35,200 bases of DNA. Source: a virus. The stretch's first letter is position 1; every line of letters starts with the position of its first letter. The DNA is taken from positions 1 to 35,200 of the IMG/VR virus record IMGVR_UViG_3300046757_000680, one strand, 5' to 3'. The notes below the pieces were generated by a model, which was not told where the DNA came from, made no database searches, and was given only the letters and a program-made list of their open reading frames with translations. The position numbers and the translations under genes were made by a program. Shown here in pieces: positions 25,287-30,855 of the stretch.

Positions 25287-26208
25287 TTACTTGCTCCTTT
25301 TTTCTTGCCATTATAATTTCATGTATCTTTCTTGCAATCTTTCCTCTTGAAAATGCATCAATATGGAATTGGCTTAGTCCCCACTTATGACTAGCATCAA
25401 GAAAAACTCTATCATTTAATTCTACAATTGGCACTGGTGCTTTATAATGATGTCTAAACTTATTCATAATAATTTTGCACAGTCTTGAGGCATAATTATG
25501 ATCTGTAGGATCATGTGCGATCTTAGTTTGTTTGTAAAATAACAAGTCGTCGGGTCCTACATTCATTTTTACTACTCTACAACCGTCTGATATTGCAAGG
25601 TCACTAAAGTGTGTTTTAACCATAATAACTCTGTCTCCAAAGATTTCATAAATGTCTCTTGTAAAATCTTCCATAATATCAAATGAAAGTTCTAAAGATT
25701 CTTTAGTGTCAAACGGCAAATGCATTTCATCTTTTGACATATAATTATTGAATAGCCAATATAATGGATTTGTGTTTTTAAATATTTGCTGCATTGCAGG
25801 TAACGCTGTAAACACTTCACTGCCACATGCAATCTTTGTGTACAGTTCTGTACTCCAACTTATTACAAGGAAGTCTTCTGGACCTGCGTGTTTTTTATAA
25901 AAATCTAAATAAGGAAATTTTGCTACTTCTTGGTATACTAGCATGTTTTCAATTCTAGTTTGCTTATCACACTTTGCTAGTGTGTCGGCAACTCGCATTG
26001 CAATATTGTTTGGCTTTGTATACAATGATATTAAACTTGTTCCGTGGCCTGGAAATCGTTGATCTGCAAAATCAAGGCTTCCGGGAATTATAGTCATGTT
26101 GCGATGATTTTTTTGATTCATTACATTGAAGTCTCGATACAATAACGGATCGTTTAATGTATCGTCTAAATCACATGCTCCAAATAAAAATAGTTTTGAT
26201 TTATTCAT
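25267..26208 (-). CDS. SGNH-hydrolase-like protein, 313 aa
   Basis: From the ATG at 26208 the protein reads MNKSKLFLFGACDLDDTLND. A G-A-C-D in place of GDS, an internal FLVISWSTELYTK strand and a C-terminal FHIDAFSRGKIARKIHEII resemble the SGNH/GDSL fold, with a C-terminal Asp/His element (DASHKWG). The nucleophilic Ser is not obvious, so it may be a non-catalytic relative or a sugar or fibre-modifying protein. It is the first gene of the fibre/oxygenase/radical SAM block, and its start is divergent from the small plus-strand gene at 26266. An upstream in-frame extension would overlap that gene and has no ribosome site. Confidence 0.5.
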   Translation of the reverse strand: MNKSKLFLFGACDLDDTLNDPLLYRDFNVMNQKNHRNMTIIPGSLDFADQRFPGHGTSLISLYTKPNNIAMRVADTLAKCDKQTRIENMLVYQEVAKFPYLDFYKKHAGPEDFLVISWSTELYTKIACGSEVFTALPAMQQIFKNTNPLYWLFNNYMSKDEMHLPFDTKESLELSFDIMEDFTRDIYEIFGDRVIMVKTHFSDLAISDGCRVVKMNVGPDDLLFYKQTKIAHDPTDHNYASRLCKIIMNKFRHHYKAPVPIVELNDRVFLDASHKWGLSQFHIDAFSRGKIARKIHEIIMARKKEQVIAEASS

Positions 26209-26265
26209 TCTTTTTAATCCACTGTTATTATTAATTATGCTATATATTATATCAAGGAGCACGTA

Positions 26266-26433
26266 ATGGCTATAGACCCACAAATGAAACCGTTTATAAT
26301 GACTGTAATTAAAGCAGTTAGATTAGCAGATGCAGGAATGTTTCCAGTAAGAGAAGTTGAAGAAATTCGCAGATGGCTACAACAAAATGCTGAAGAATGC
26401 CTTATTGCTGATATGGAAGATACAGACGCTTAA
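26266..26433 (+). CDS. Small acidic hypothetical protein, 55 aa
   Basis: A plus-strand ATG with AAGGAG seven bases before it opens MAIDPQMKPFIMTVIKAVRL, continuing with a helical acidic segment (VREVEEIRRWLQQNAEECLI) and ending EDTDA. No domain is known to me. It runs toward the tRNA array, whose last gene ends only two bases past its stop. The good ribosome site and lack of any other use for the region support it. Confidence 0.6.
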   Translation: MAIDPQMKPFIMTVIKAVRLADAGMFPVREVEEIRRWLQQNAEECLIADMEDTDA

Positions 26434-26435
26434 AT

Positions 26436-26509
26436 TGGAGTGAGCGGAGAGAATCGAACTCTCATACACGGATTTGCAATCCGTTGCGTAACCATTCCGC
26501 CACGCTCAC
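26436..26509 (-). tRNA. tRNA-Cys (GCA)
   Basis: The minus strand folds into a cloverleaf with acceptor GTGAGCG/CGCTCAC, anticodon loop TTGCAAA on an ACGGA/TCCGT stem, and GTTCGAT in the T loop. The CCA end is encoded. It is the last tRNA of the array. Confidence 0.93.
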
Positions 26510-26513
26510 ATAA

Positions 26514-26603
26514 TGGCGGAGAGTGTGGGATTCGAACCCACGGAACACTTTCATGTTCGACGGTTTTCAAGACCGTTGCAATCGACCACTCTGCCAACTC
26601 TCC
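26514..26603 (-). tRNA. tRNA-Ser (TGA)
   Basis: The acceptor is GGAGAGT/ACTCTCC, the anticodon loop is CTTGAAA (TGA), and a long variable arm (GAACATGAAAGTGTTC), typical of serine tRNAs, precedes the T arm with GTTCGAAT. CCA is encoded. Confidence 0.94.
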
Positions 26604-26607
26604 TAAT

Positions 26608-26684
26608 TGGTCGGGGATGCAGGATTCGAACCTGCGACCTCTCGCTCCCAAAGCGAGCGCACTACCAAACTGTGCTAATCCCCG
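26608..26684 (-). tRNA. tRNA-Pro (TGG)
   Basis: The acceptor is CGGGGAT/ATCCCCG, the anticodon loop is TTTGGGA on a CTCGC/GCGAG stem, and the T arm is GCAGG-TTCGAAT-CCTGC. CCA is encoded. Confidence 0.94.
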
Positions 26685-26688
26685 TATG

Positions 26689-26764
26689 TGGTGGGCCCGG
26701 TAGGATTTGAACCTACGATCAATGCGTTATGAGCGCACTGCTTTAACCACTAAGCTACAAGCCC
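26689..26764 (-). tRNA. tRNA with CAT anticodon (Ile2 more likely than Met)
   Basis: The acceptor is GGGCTTG/CGGGCCC with wobble pairs, and the anticodon loop is CTCATAA (CAT). The D arm (AGTGGTTAAAGCAG) and TTGATCG after the anticodon stem look closer to bacterial tRNA-Ile2, in which TilS changes the C to lysidine so AUA is read, than to elongator tRNA-Met. AUA is common in this A+T-rich DNA. Sequence alone does not settle it. CCA is encoded. Confidence 0.85.
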
Positions 26765-26768
26765 TTAT

Positions 26769-26842
26769 TGGCAGGCGTGGACGGAGTCGAACCGCCGCTT
26801 TCGGTTTTGGAGACCGACGTGCTTCCATAACACTTCACACCC
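26769..26842 (-). tRNA. tRNA-Trp (CCA)
   Basis: The anticodon loop is CTCCAAA on a TCGGT/ACCGA stem, the acceptor is GGGTGTG/CACGCCT with a G-U first pair, and the T arm holds GTTCGACT. CCA is encoded. It is the first tRNA transcribed and starts within two bases of an upstream terminator T tract. Confidence 0.9.
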
Positions 26843-26843
26843 A

Positions 26844-26881
26844 TAAAAAAAGCCCCTAACATTATTATTGCTAGGGGCTTG
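26844..26881 (-). terminator. Rho-independent terminator before the tRNA array
   Basis: The minus strand carries a 9-bp stem, AAGCCCCTA/TAGGGGCTT, with an A/T-rich loop, followed by seven T residues. It lies immediately before tRNA-Trp, so it either ends the transcript from the promoter at 27008-27036 or attenuates expression of the tRNAs. Confidence 0.85.
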
Positions 26882-27001
26882 TCTAAAATAAACTTTTTTC
26901 AAAGTCGCGTTAAGACATACCCCTCCTTAATGGTGGGCACCAATTTATTATACATTGTTGTATCGTTCTTAACACGTTAGTATTCCTTTTTACTTTAGTA
27001 T
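26844..27001 (-). ncRNA. Candidate phage small RNA or attenuated leader
   Basis: A strong promoter (27008-27036) would start RNA near 27001 and the terminator ends it near 26844, giving about 155 nt. Inside are a perfect Shine-Dalgarno (AAGGAGG at 26928-26922) followed after three bases by ATG-TCT-TAA, a TGGT/ACCA mini-hairpin just before it, and a hairpin ACTTT-GAAA-AAAGT before the terminator. No ORF of useful length exists. It may be an independent sRNA or a leader controlling the tRNA array. Confidence 0.5.
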
Positions 27002-27007
27002 GTATAT

Positions 27008-27036
27008 ACTATACTACATTTATTTAACGTTGTCAA
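27008..27036 (-). promoter_or_regulatory. Sigma-70 promoter (TTGACA-17-TATAGT)
   Basis: The minus strand has TTGACA at 27036-27031, a 17-base spacer and TATAGT at 27013-27008. The -35 box lies in the last codons of the zinc-ribbon gene. It drives the ORF-less region and possibly the tRNAs. Confidence 0.8.
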
Positions 27037-27190
27037 CCGTTTTTTTAACATTTCCTTTAGAACCACAATGTGGACAATGAAACTGATACCTATCTATACA
27101 CAACTTGTCTTCCATAGTAGCATAGGTAAACCAGTTGTTGCATTGTTGACAAGTTAGATGCCAAATTATTTCTTTAACGGCTTTAAACAT
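27020..27190 (-). CDS. Small zinc-ribbon protein, 56 aa
   Basis: The frame opens MFKAVKEIIWHLTCQQCNNW and closes with TAA at 27020-27022. Two knuckles, CQQC and CPHC, lie about 22 residues apart (LTCQQCNNWFTYA and FHCPHCGSKG), giving a four-cysteine zinc ribbon. Its start lies 10 bases beyond the iscU stop. Such ribbons in phages may bind RNA polymerase, RNA or DNA; the role here is not shown. Its 3' end hosts the promoter of the small RNA candidate. Confidence 0.72.
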   Translation of the reverse strand: MFKAVKEIIWHLTCQQCNNWFTYATMEDKLCIDRYQFHCPHCGSKGNVKKTVDNVK

Positions 27191-27197
27191 TGTAATG

Positions 27198-27205
27198 TAT
27201 TTATG
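27198..27205 (-). promoter_or_regulatory. Possible late-type box (CATAAATA) at the iscU stop
   Basis: The minus strand reads CATAAATA across the iscU stop codon. It is only seven bases from the zinc-ribbon ATG, so a transcript from it would be nearly leaderless; it may be chance. Confidence 0.25.
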
Positions 27206-27584
27206 ACTTCGACTTGTCTTTGTAATCTTTTACGGCAGCTTTGATTGCGTCTTCAGCTAGTACTGAGCAATGTATTTTTACTGGAGGCAAAGCGAGTTCG
27301 TTTGCAAGTTCTGTATTTTTGATCTTAGTTGCATCCTCCAAGGACATCCCTTTAACCCACTCTGTGAGCAGACTAGAACTAGCAATAGCACTCCCGCACC
27401 CGTATGTTTTAAACTTTGCATCTTCAATAATACCATCGTCGTTTACTTTGATTTGTAGTCGCATAACATCGCCACATGCTGGAGCACCTACCATGCCTGT
27501 ACCTACACCGTCCGTGTCTGGATCCCACTTGCCTACATTTCTTGGGTTTTCATAATGATCAATTACTTTATCAGAATAAGCCAT
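27201..27584 (-). CDS. iscU: IscU Fe-S cluster scaffold protein, 127 aa
   Basis: IscU builds 2Fe-2S and 4Fe-4S clusters with sulfur from IscS and passes them on with HscA/HscB. All key residues are present at the same numbering as E. coli IscU: C37 and D39 (GAPACGDVM), C63 (YGCGSAIASSS), H105 and C106 (KIHCSVLAEDAI), and the HscA-binding LPPVK at 99-103. The length is full. The start MAYSDKVIDHYENPRNVGKW is the family start. It is coupled to the 49-residue gene upstream by TAATG and precedes a zinc-ribbon gene. Because scaffold and chaperone sites are intact, it could plug into the host ISC machine. The similarity is host-like, suggesting capture from a proteobacterium. Confidence 0.96.
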   Translation of the reverse strand: MAYSDKVIDHYENPRNVGKWDPDTDGVGTGMVGAPACGDVMRLQIKVNDDGIIEDAKFKTYGCGSAIASSSLLTEWVKGMSLEDATKIKNTELANELALPPVKIHCSVLAEDAIKAAVKDYKDKSKS

Positions 27585-27733
27585 TAGCTTTTACCAAATA
27601 GTGCTGCCGCTTCTGCTCTTTTCTTTTTCAAAACAATAGGTGAGTTTGGCTTGCGCTTTTCACGATACGAACCGTGTGAACTCATCTTTGCTCTTTTCCT
27701 AATTTTGCCACTAGTCTTTAGTGTTTTTGCCAT
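27584..27733 (-). CDS. Small basic protein, 49 aa
   Basis: The protein starts MAKTLKTSGKIRKRAKMSSH and is about a third Lys/Arg, ending with KKKRAEAAALFGKS. It ends in a TAATG overlap with iscU. A GAGGATGA ribosome region precedes the ATG. It could bind nucleic acid or be a ribosome- or capsid-associated peptide; no motif supports either. The GATAAATA box at 27784-27791 would make it the first gene of the iscU transcript. Confidence 0.6.
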   Translation of the reverse strand: MAKTLKTSGKIRKRAKMSSHGSYREKRKPNSPIVLKKKRAEAAALFGKS

Positions 27734-27783
27734 GAGATATCATCCTCTGTCAGTTGTCTATCTATGTATTGGAAATTCAATTA

Positions 27784-27791
27784 TATTTATC
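27784..27791 (-). promoter_or_regulatory. T4-type late promoter box (GATAAATA)
   Basis: The minus strand reads GATAAATA across the end of the DUF2970-like gene and about 50 bases before the ATG at 27733. It would express the basic peptide, iscU and the zinc ribbon late. Confidence 0.5.
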
Positions 27792-27969
27792 TTAGCACTA
27801 TTTGATCAACAAACAAAAAGAGTGTTAACATAAAGATTACTGTAGTCACAAGTCCTGCTGTTATAAAAATTACAAGATTTCCTGATTCAAAATCTCTGTC
27901 ACGATTTGCACTACTTTGTACACCAAGCATTGCTGCTAATACACTTTTTATTGTTTGCCAAATATTCAT
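27787..27969 (-). CDS. DUF2970 family membrane protein, 60 aa
   Basis: The protein reads MNIWQTIKSVLAAMLGVQSS, then NRDRDFESGN, then a single hydrophobic helix (LVIFITAGLVTTVIFMLTLF). The amphipathic start with LAAxxGVQSxxNRxRDF followed by one TM segment is the DUF2970 pattern known from proteobacterial chromosomes, where the function is unknown. Its ATG overlaps the protease stop (ATGA). A host-derived membrane peptide in a phage suggests acquisition from a Gram-negative host. Confidence 0.7.
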   Translation of the reverse strand: MNIWQTIKSVLAAMLGVQSSANRDRDFESGNLVIFITAGLVTTVIFMLTLFLFVDQIVLR

Positions 27970-30017
27970 TGTAAAATTGTCTCTCCATTGATGCCAGCAA
28001 CGTTGTAGCGAACACGATTAATTGCATACGCTTCGTCGAATCCTGATTGTCCTTTTTTGCGATGCCCTGCCGGCTGGTTGCCGCCTGAGCCATTAGGTGT
28101 TATTTGTTCACAAGTAAGTAAACTGTTGCTAAACAGTGTGCGGGATGAGTTGTAGGCCATTATAGAACCGTGTCCAGGACACACACCAGTAAACCCGTGT
28201 CCAAAGTCTGGGAAGACATATCCTGTGCCTTGGTTATAAGCATTGTCTGGTCCATGTGCTAGACCAACTGTGTGTCCTAGTTCATGAAGCAGATCTTTCC
28301 AGCCACAAATACCCCAAGGATGCAGAGGTTTACGGAAACTAGCATCAAAGCCAGCCCAACCGCATATTATACCGTTGCTTGTATTTTGCGGATATCCTCC
28401 TACTTGTAGGAATGCATCAGGAAGGTATTCTTCTTTAACAAATTTTGTGTCAATAAATCCTGTAAAGTAAGCGTATCTAATATCAACTAAGTCTAAGTTA
28501 ACATGTACTCCTGATCTTTGCAATAACTCATTCATAGCTTCAATAGTAGTCAAATCACGTTTATACTGCGGTGATTGTTTATCGGCAACATCGCAAATTG
28601 CAGGTTGTCTAGTATCATTAACTATCTTAGCACATTTAATATCAAACACAACTAACACTACTTCCCAATTAACTACGGTAGTATCATCGTCACCAAAGAA
28701 AATATAACCATCTTCTGGATAAGTGTTTTTTACATTATTATCCATACAGTCTGTCATTCCTGTTTGTAATGTTCCTGTTCTAGGGCAATCCGCTACTTTA
28801 GCAACAGATGGCTGTTCAATTGATTCAGCTGTGTCGCCACCGTGCATATGCTCGTTGTGTATTAATGAAAAAGAAAACCTTACACGATTAAGTGCATACG
28901 CTTCGTCACTTTGATACAGACTACCTGCGGCATCGCCCCATGCACCTGGAGGATATTCAAACTCTTCACATGAACTAAGTTCGTTAGTGTACATTGATCC
29001 AGTTGAATAACTCATTACACTTCCTTGAACTCCGCACACACCCTCACCCGCTTTGCCTGACCAGCCATGACCAAAACGTGGGAAGATAGAGCCCATACTG
29101 TATCTTTGTTCTTGAGGTGTGGCAGTCTCTAGTGTCCAGTCTGGAATGCCCCATATTCCGTGTCCAAGACCCATTGCATGTCCTACTTCGTGCTGTAGCG
29201 TCTTACCTAAGTTGAGTCCTACTGGTCTAGGTGCTCGCATTCCAGGATACACAGACCTTGCCATTAGCGCCTGTCCTCCTACAGCGCCTGACCCGCCCCA
29301 TCCATACACAATATCAGAAATTTCATTGAGGACTATGTTCCCTCCAAAACTGAATAAGTCATACCAAGTATCAGCAAAGTATACATCTGTAATTTTATAT
29401 TCAATATAAATCTTATTGCGAGCTAGTTTGTTGTTCCACTCTGTAACATTCTTTTCTATCTGCAATCTTACTTCGTGATCGTCTGGTACTCTATCACCGT
29501 CCTCAAACTCAGGATACATTGTGTTAGACCGTACAAAGCCTATTTCAATAGTTACTACTTCGTCCGTATCATACCATATCATGCCTGCAGACATACCTCC
29601 TGTTAGGTATCCAAAACAATCTACTTTGTATGCGGAACTAGGTTGAAGTTCGTGTTCACATTTATTATCTTCTACGATGTCAAAGTAATATTCTTTGTTA
29701 TCAACTATAAGTGTTCCACGTCCTAGTCTACCATCAGAACGAATATTAAGTCCAGTGTCTGTTAGTTTAACTCTACCTCTGTCTACTTTATAGGTGCCGT
29801 CCCACGGTCCTGTAATAGTAACTTCAACATCACTAAAGTAAGCACCAGTACCGTTTACAGTAACTTCTACTTCTTCAGGTGGAGGTGGGGGTGGGGGTGG
29901 AGGTGGGGATGTTGTTGTTGTTATAGGTGCAGTTGTATTTGCAGTATCAAATGTTCCAGTATTAGGACTGTCACATGCAACTAAGAATAATACAATACTA
30001 ATTAATAGATATTTCAT
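27966..30017 (-). CDS. Lipoprotein with two tandem metzincin-type zinc protease domains, 683 aa
   Basis: A lipoprotein signal (MKYLLISIVLFLVAC) with lipobox LVAC gives an acylated C15. A Thr-rich and then ten-proline linker (about 26-49) and a beta domain (50-140) follow. Domain 1 has HEVGHAMGLGH (H276, E277, H280, H286) and Met-turn M335 (SVMSYS). Domain 2 has HELGHTVGLAH (H578, E579, H582, H588) and M620 (SIMAYN). Both also share a FPxFGHG segment, a Cys-containing GS-M-Y stretch and a DEAYALNRVR/DEAYAINRVR end, so the second is an internal duplicate. Both keep the HExxHxxGxxH zinc site. It may be attached to host membranes or to the virion and cut surface peptides; I cannot assign a target. 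Confidence 0.8.
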   Translation of the reverse strand: MKYLLISIVLFLVACDSPNTGTFDTANTTAPITTTTSPPPPPPPPPPEEVEVTVNGTGAYFSDVEVTITGPWDGTYKVDRGRVKLTDTGLNIRSDGRLGRGTLIVDNKEYYFDIVEDNKCEHELQPSSAYKVDCFGYLTGGMSAGMIWYDTDEVVTIEIGFVRSNTMYPEFEDGDRVPDDHEVRLQIEKNVTEWNNKLARNKIYIEYKITDVYFADTWYDLFSFGGNIVLNEISDIVYGWGGSGAVGGQALMARSVYPGMRAPRPVGLNLGKTLQHEVGHAMGLGHGIWGIPDWTLETATPQEQRYSMGSIFPRFGHGWSGKAGEGVCGVQGSVMSYSTGSMYTNELSSCEEFEYPPGAWGDAAGSLYQSDEAYALNRVRFSFSLIHNEHMHGGDTAESIEQPSVAKVADCPRTGTLQTGMTDCMDNNVKNTYPEDGYIFFGDDDTTVVNWEVVLVVFDIKCAKIVNDTRQPAICDVADKQSPQYKRDLTTIEAMNELLQRSGVHVNLDLVDIRYAYFTGFIDTKFVKEEYLPDAFLQVGGYPQNTSNGIICGWAGFDASFRKPLHPWGICGWKDLLHELGHTVGLAHGPDNAYNQGTGYVFPDFGHGFTGVCPGHGSIMAYNSSRTLFSNSLLTCEQITPNGSGGNQPAGHRKKGQSGFDEAYAINRVRYNVAGINGETILQ

Positions 30018-30038
30018 ATATTTCCTTAAACGTCCAAA

Positions 30039-30060
30039 TAAATGCTGACATCAGCATTTA
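30039..30060 (-). promoter_or_regulatory. Perfect 10-bp inverted repeat upstream of the protease gene
   Basis: TAAATGCTGA and TCAGCATTTA flank a two-base centre, a perfect 22-base palindrome. It lies between the 56-residue gene (ends 30070) and the protease start (30017), 12 bases before its AAGGA site. As RNA it could form a hairpin; as DNA it could be an operator. Confidence 0.5.
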
Positions 30061-30069
30061 CCTACAAAT

Positions 30070-30240
30070 TTAAGGTAATTCTATTATTTCAATAATTGTA
30101 GTTTTAATTATATCTTCGTAGTGACCTTCATCAGTTTTTACAACAATGCGATCACTATCTTCGTTAACGTGAGTAAGAATCGTTCCAACTACGAACAATT
30201 CTTCTCCGGTTTGCCAATGCTTGTAATTTACTTTAACCAT
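30070..30240 (-). CDS. Hypothetical protein, 56 aa
   Basis: The frame opens MVKVNYKHWQTGEELFVVGT and continues VNEDSDRIVVKTDEGHYEDI, ending in an Ile-rich strand. The alternating pattern suggests a small beta-barrel (SH3/OB-like) domain. No family is recognised. It starts three bases after the 67-residue gene ends. Confidence 0.55.
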   Translation of the reverse strand: MVKVNYKHWQTGEELFVVGTILTHVNEDSDRIVVKTDEGHYEDIIKTTIIEIIELP

Positions 30241-30243
30241 ATA

Positions 30244-30447
30244 TTAAAAATATTTGTTTATCATTTCAAGACGATCGTGTGCCGCAGCCATTGCATCTAG
30301 TTCTTTTTGAATAGTTTCAATAATATCTGAATGTTCACCAATGCCTACAACTTTTTGCATATAAACTTCAATGTTAGTTTTGTGCAACTCTAACTCCGCC
30401 TCTGCGTGTTTGGTTGCTGCCGCTATCATCTGTTCTCTCAAGTCCAT
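30244..30447 (-). CDS. Hypothetical helical protein, 67 aa
   Basis: The protein starts MDLREQMIAAATKHAEAELE and is predicted almost entirely helical with heptad-like spacing (HSDIIETIQKELDAMAAAHD). It resembles small conserved proteins of T4-like marine phages with no known function. A GGAAAGGA ribosome site precedes the ATG. It lies 22 bases downstream of the tRNA-Thr gene. Confidence 0.6.
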   Translation of the reverse strand: MDLREQMIAAATKHAEAELELHKTNIEVYMQKVVGIGEHSDIIETIQKELDAMAAAHDRLEMINKYF

Positions 30448-30469
30448 AATCCTTTCCTTATGTTTGTTA

Positions 30470-30544
30470 TGGTGCCGATTGAGAGATTCGAACTCCCGAC
30501 CTACGGTTTACAAAACCGTTGCACTACCACTGTGCTAAATCGGC
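30470..30544 (-). tRNA. tRNA-Thr (TGT)
   Basis: The acceptor is GCCGATT/AATCGGC, the anticodon loop is TTTGTAA (TGT) on an ACGGT/ACCGT stem, and the T loop is GTTCGAAT. CCA is encoded. Its 5' end abuts the stop codon of the 25-residue zinc-knuckle gene, so it must be cut out of a shared transcript. Confidence 0.93.
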
Positions 30545-30622
30545 TTATCTTCTTACTTTACAATTAGGACACCAATCTCCGTGTCCTAATTCAGTTTTAC
30601 ATTCTGGGCATGTTTGTTGCAT
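30545..30622 (-). CDS. Tiny zinc-ribbon peptide, 25 aa
   Basis: The ORF opens MQQTCPECKTELGHGDWCPN and ends CKVRR, with CPEC and CPNC knuckles 10 residues apart, a complete four-cysteine zinc ribbon in 25 residues. Its ATG directly follows the TAG of the 74-residue gene, and its stop touches the tRNA-Thr gene. The clean CxxC...CxxC pattern and tight packing support it as real despite its size. Confidence 0.6.
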   Translation of the reverse strand: MQQTCPECKTELGHGDWCPNCKVRR

Positions 30623-30847
30623 CTAGTATTTAAATATATTTGCTAACAATGCCTTTGCTTCTGGATACTCTGTCATTTCTTGGATTTCATCTTCTAAAAA
30701 ATCTAGACGAGCTAGTTCGTTTTGAGTTGTAGTTTCACGTTCTTTATCTACAGCATTAAATAGTGCGTTTACAAAGTTGTTATCCCAACCAGGATATGAT
30801 TGTGTCCAACTGGTGCTATAGTTAATACCTTCAAACTTATCTGACAT
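30623..30847 (-). CDS. Hypothetical protein, 74 aa
   Basis: The protein begins MSDKFEGINYSTSWTQSYPG and has an acidic, helical second half (NELARLDFLEDEIQEMTEYP). A CTAGGAG ribosome site lies before the ATG. No domain is recognised. It follows the glycine-zipper gene after eight bases and is coupled to the zinc peptide. Confidence 0.6.
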   Translation of the reverse strand: MSDKFEGINYSTSWTQSYPGWDNNFVNALFNAVDKERETTTQNELARLDFLEDEIQEMTEYPEAKALLANIFKY

Positions 30848-30855
30848 AATAACTC

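Noticed and set aside
26440-26703. Open frames on both strands over the tRNA array
   Set aside because: They lie across four well-formed tRNA genes and reflect their structure rather than protein coding.
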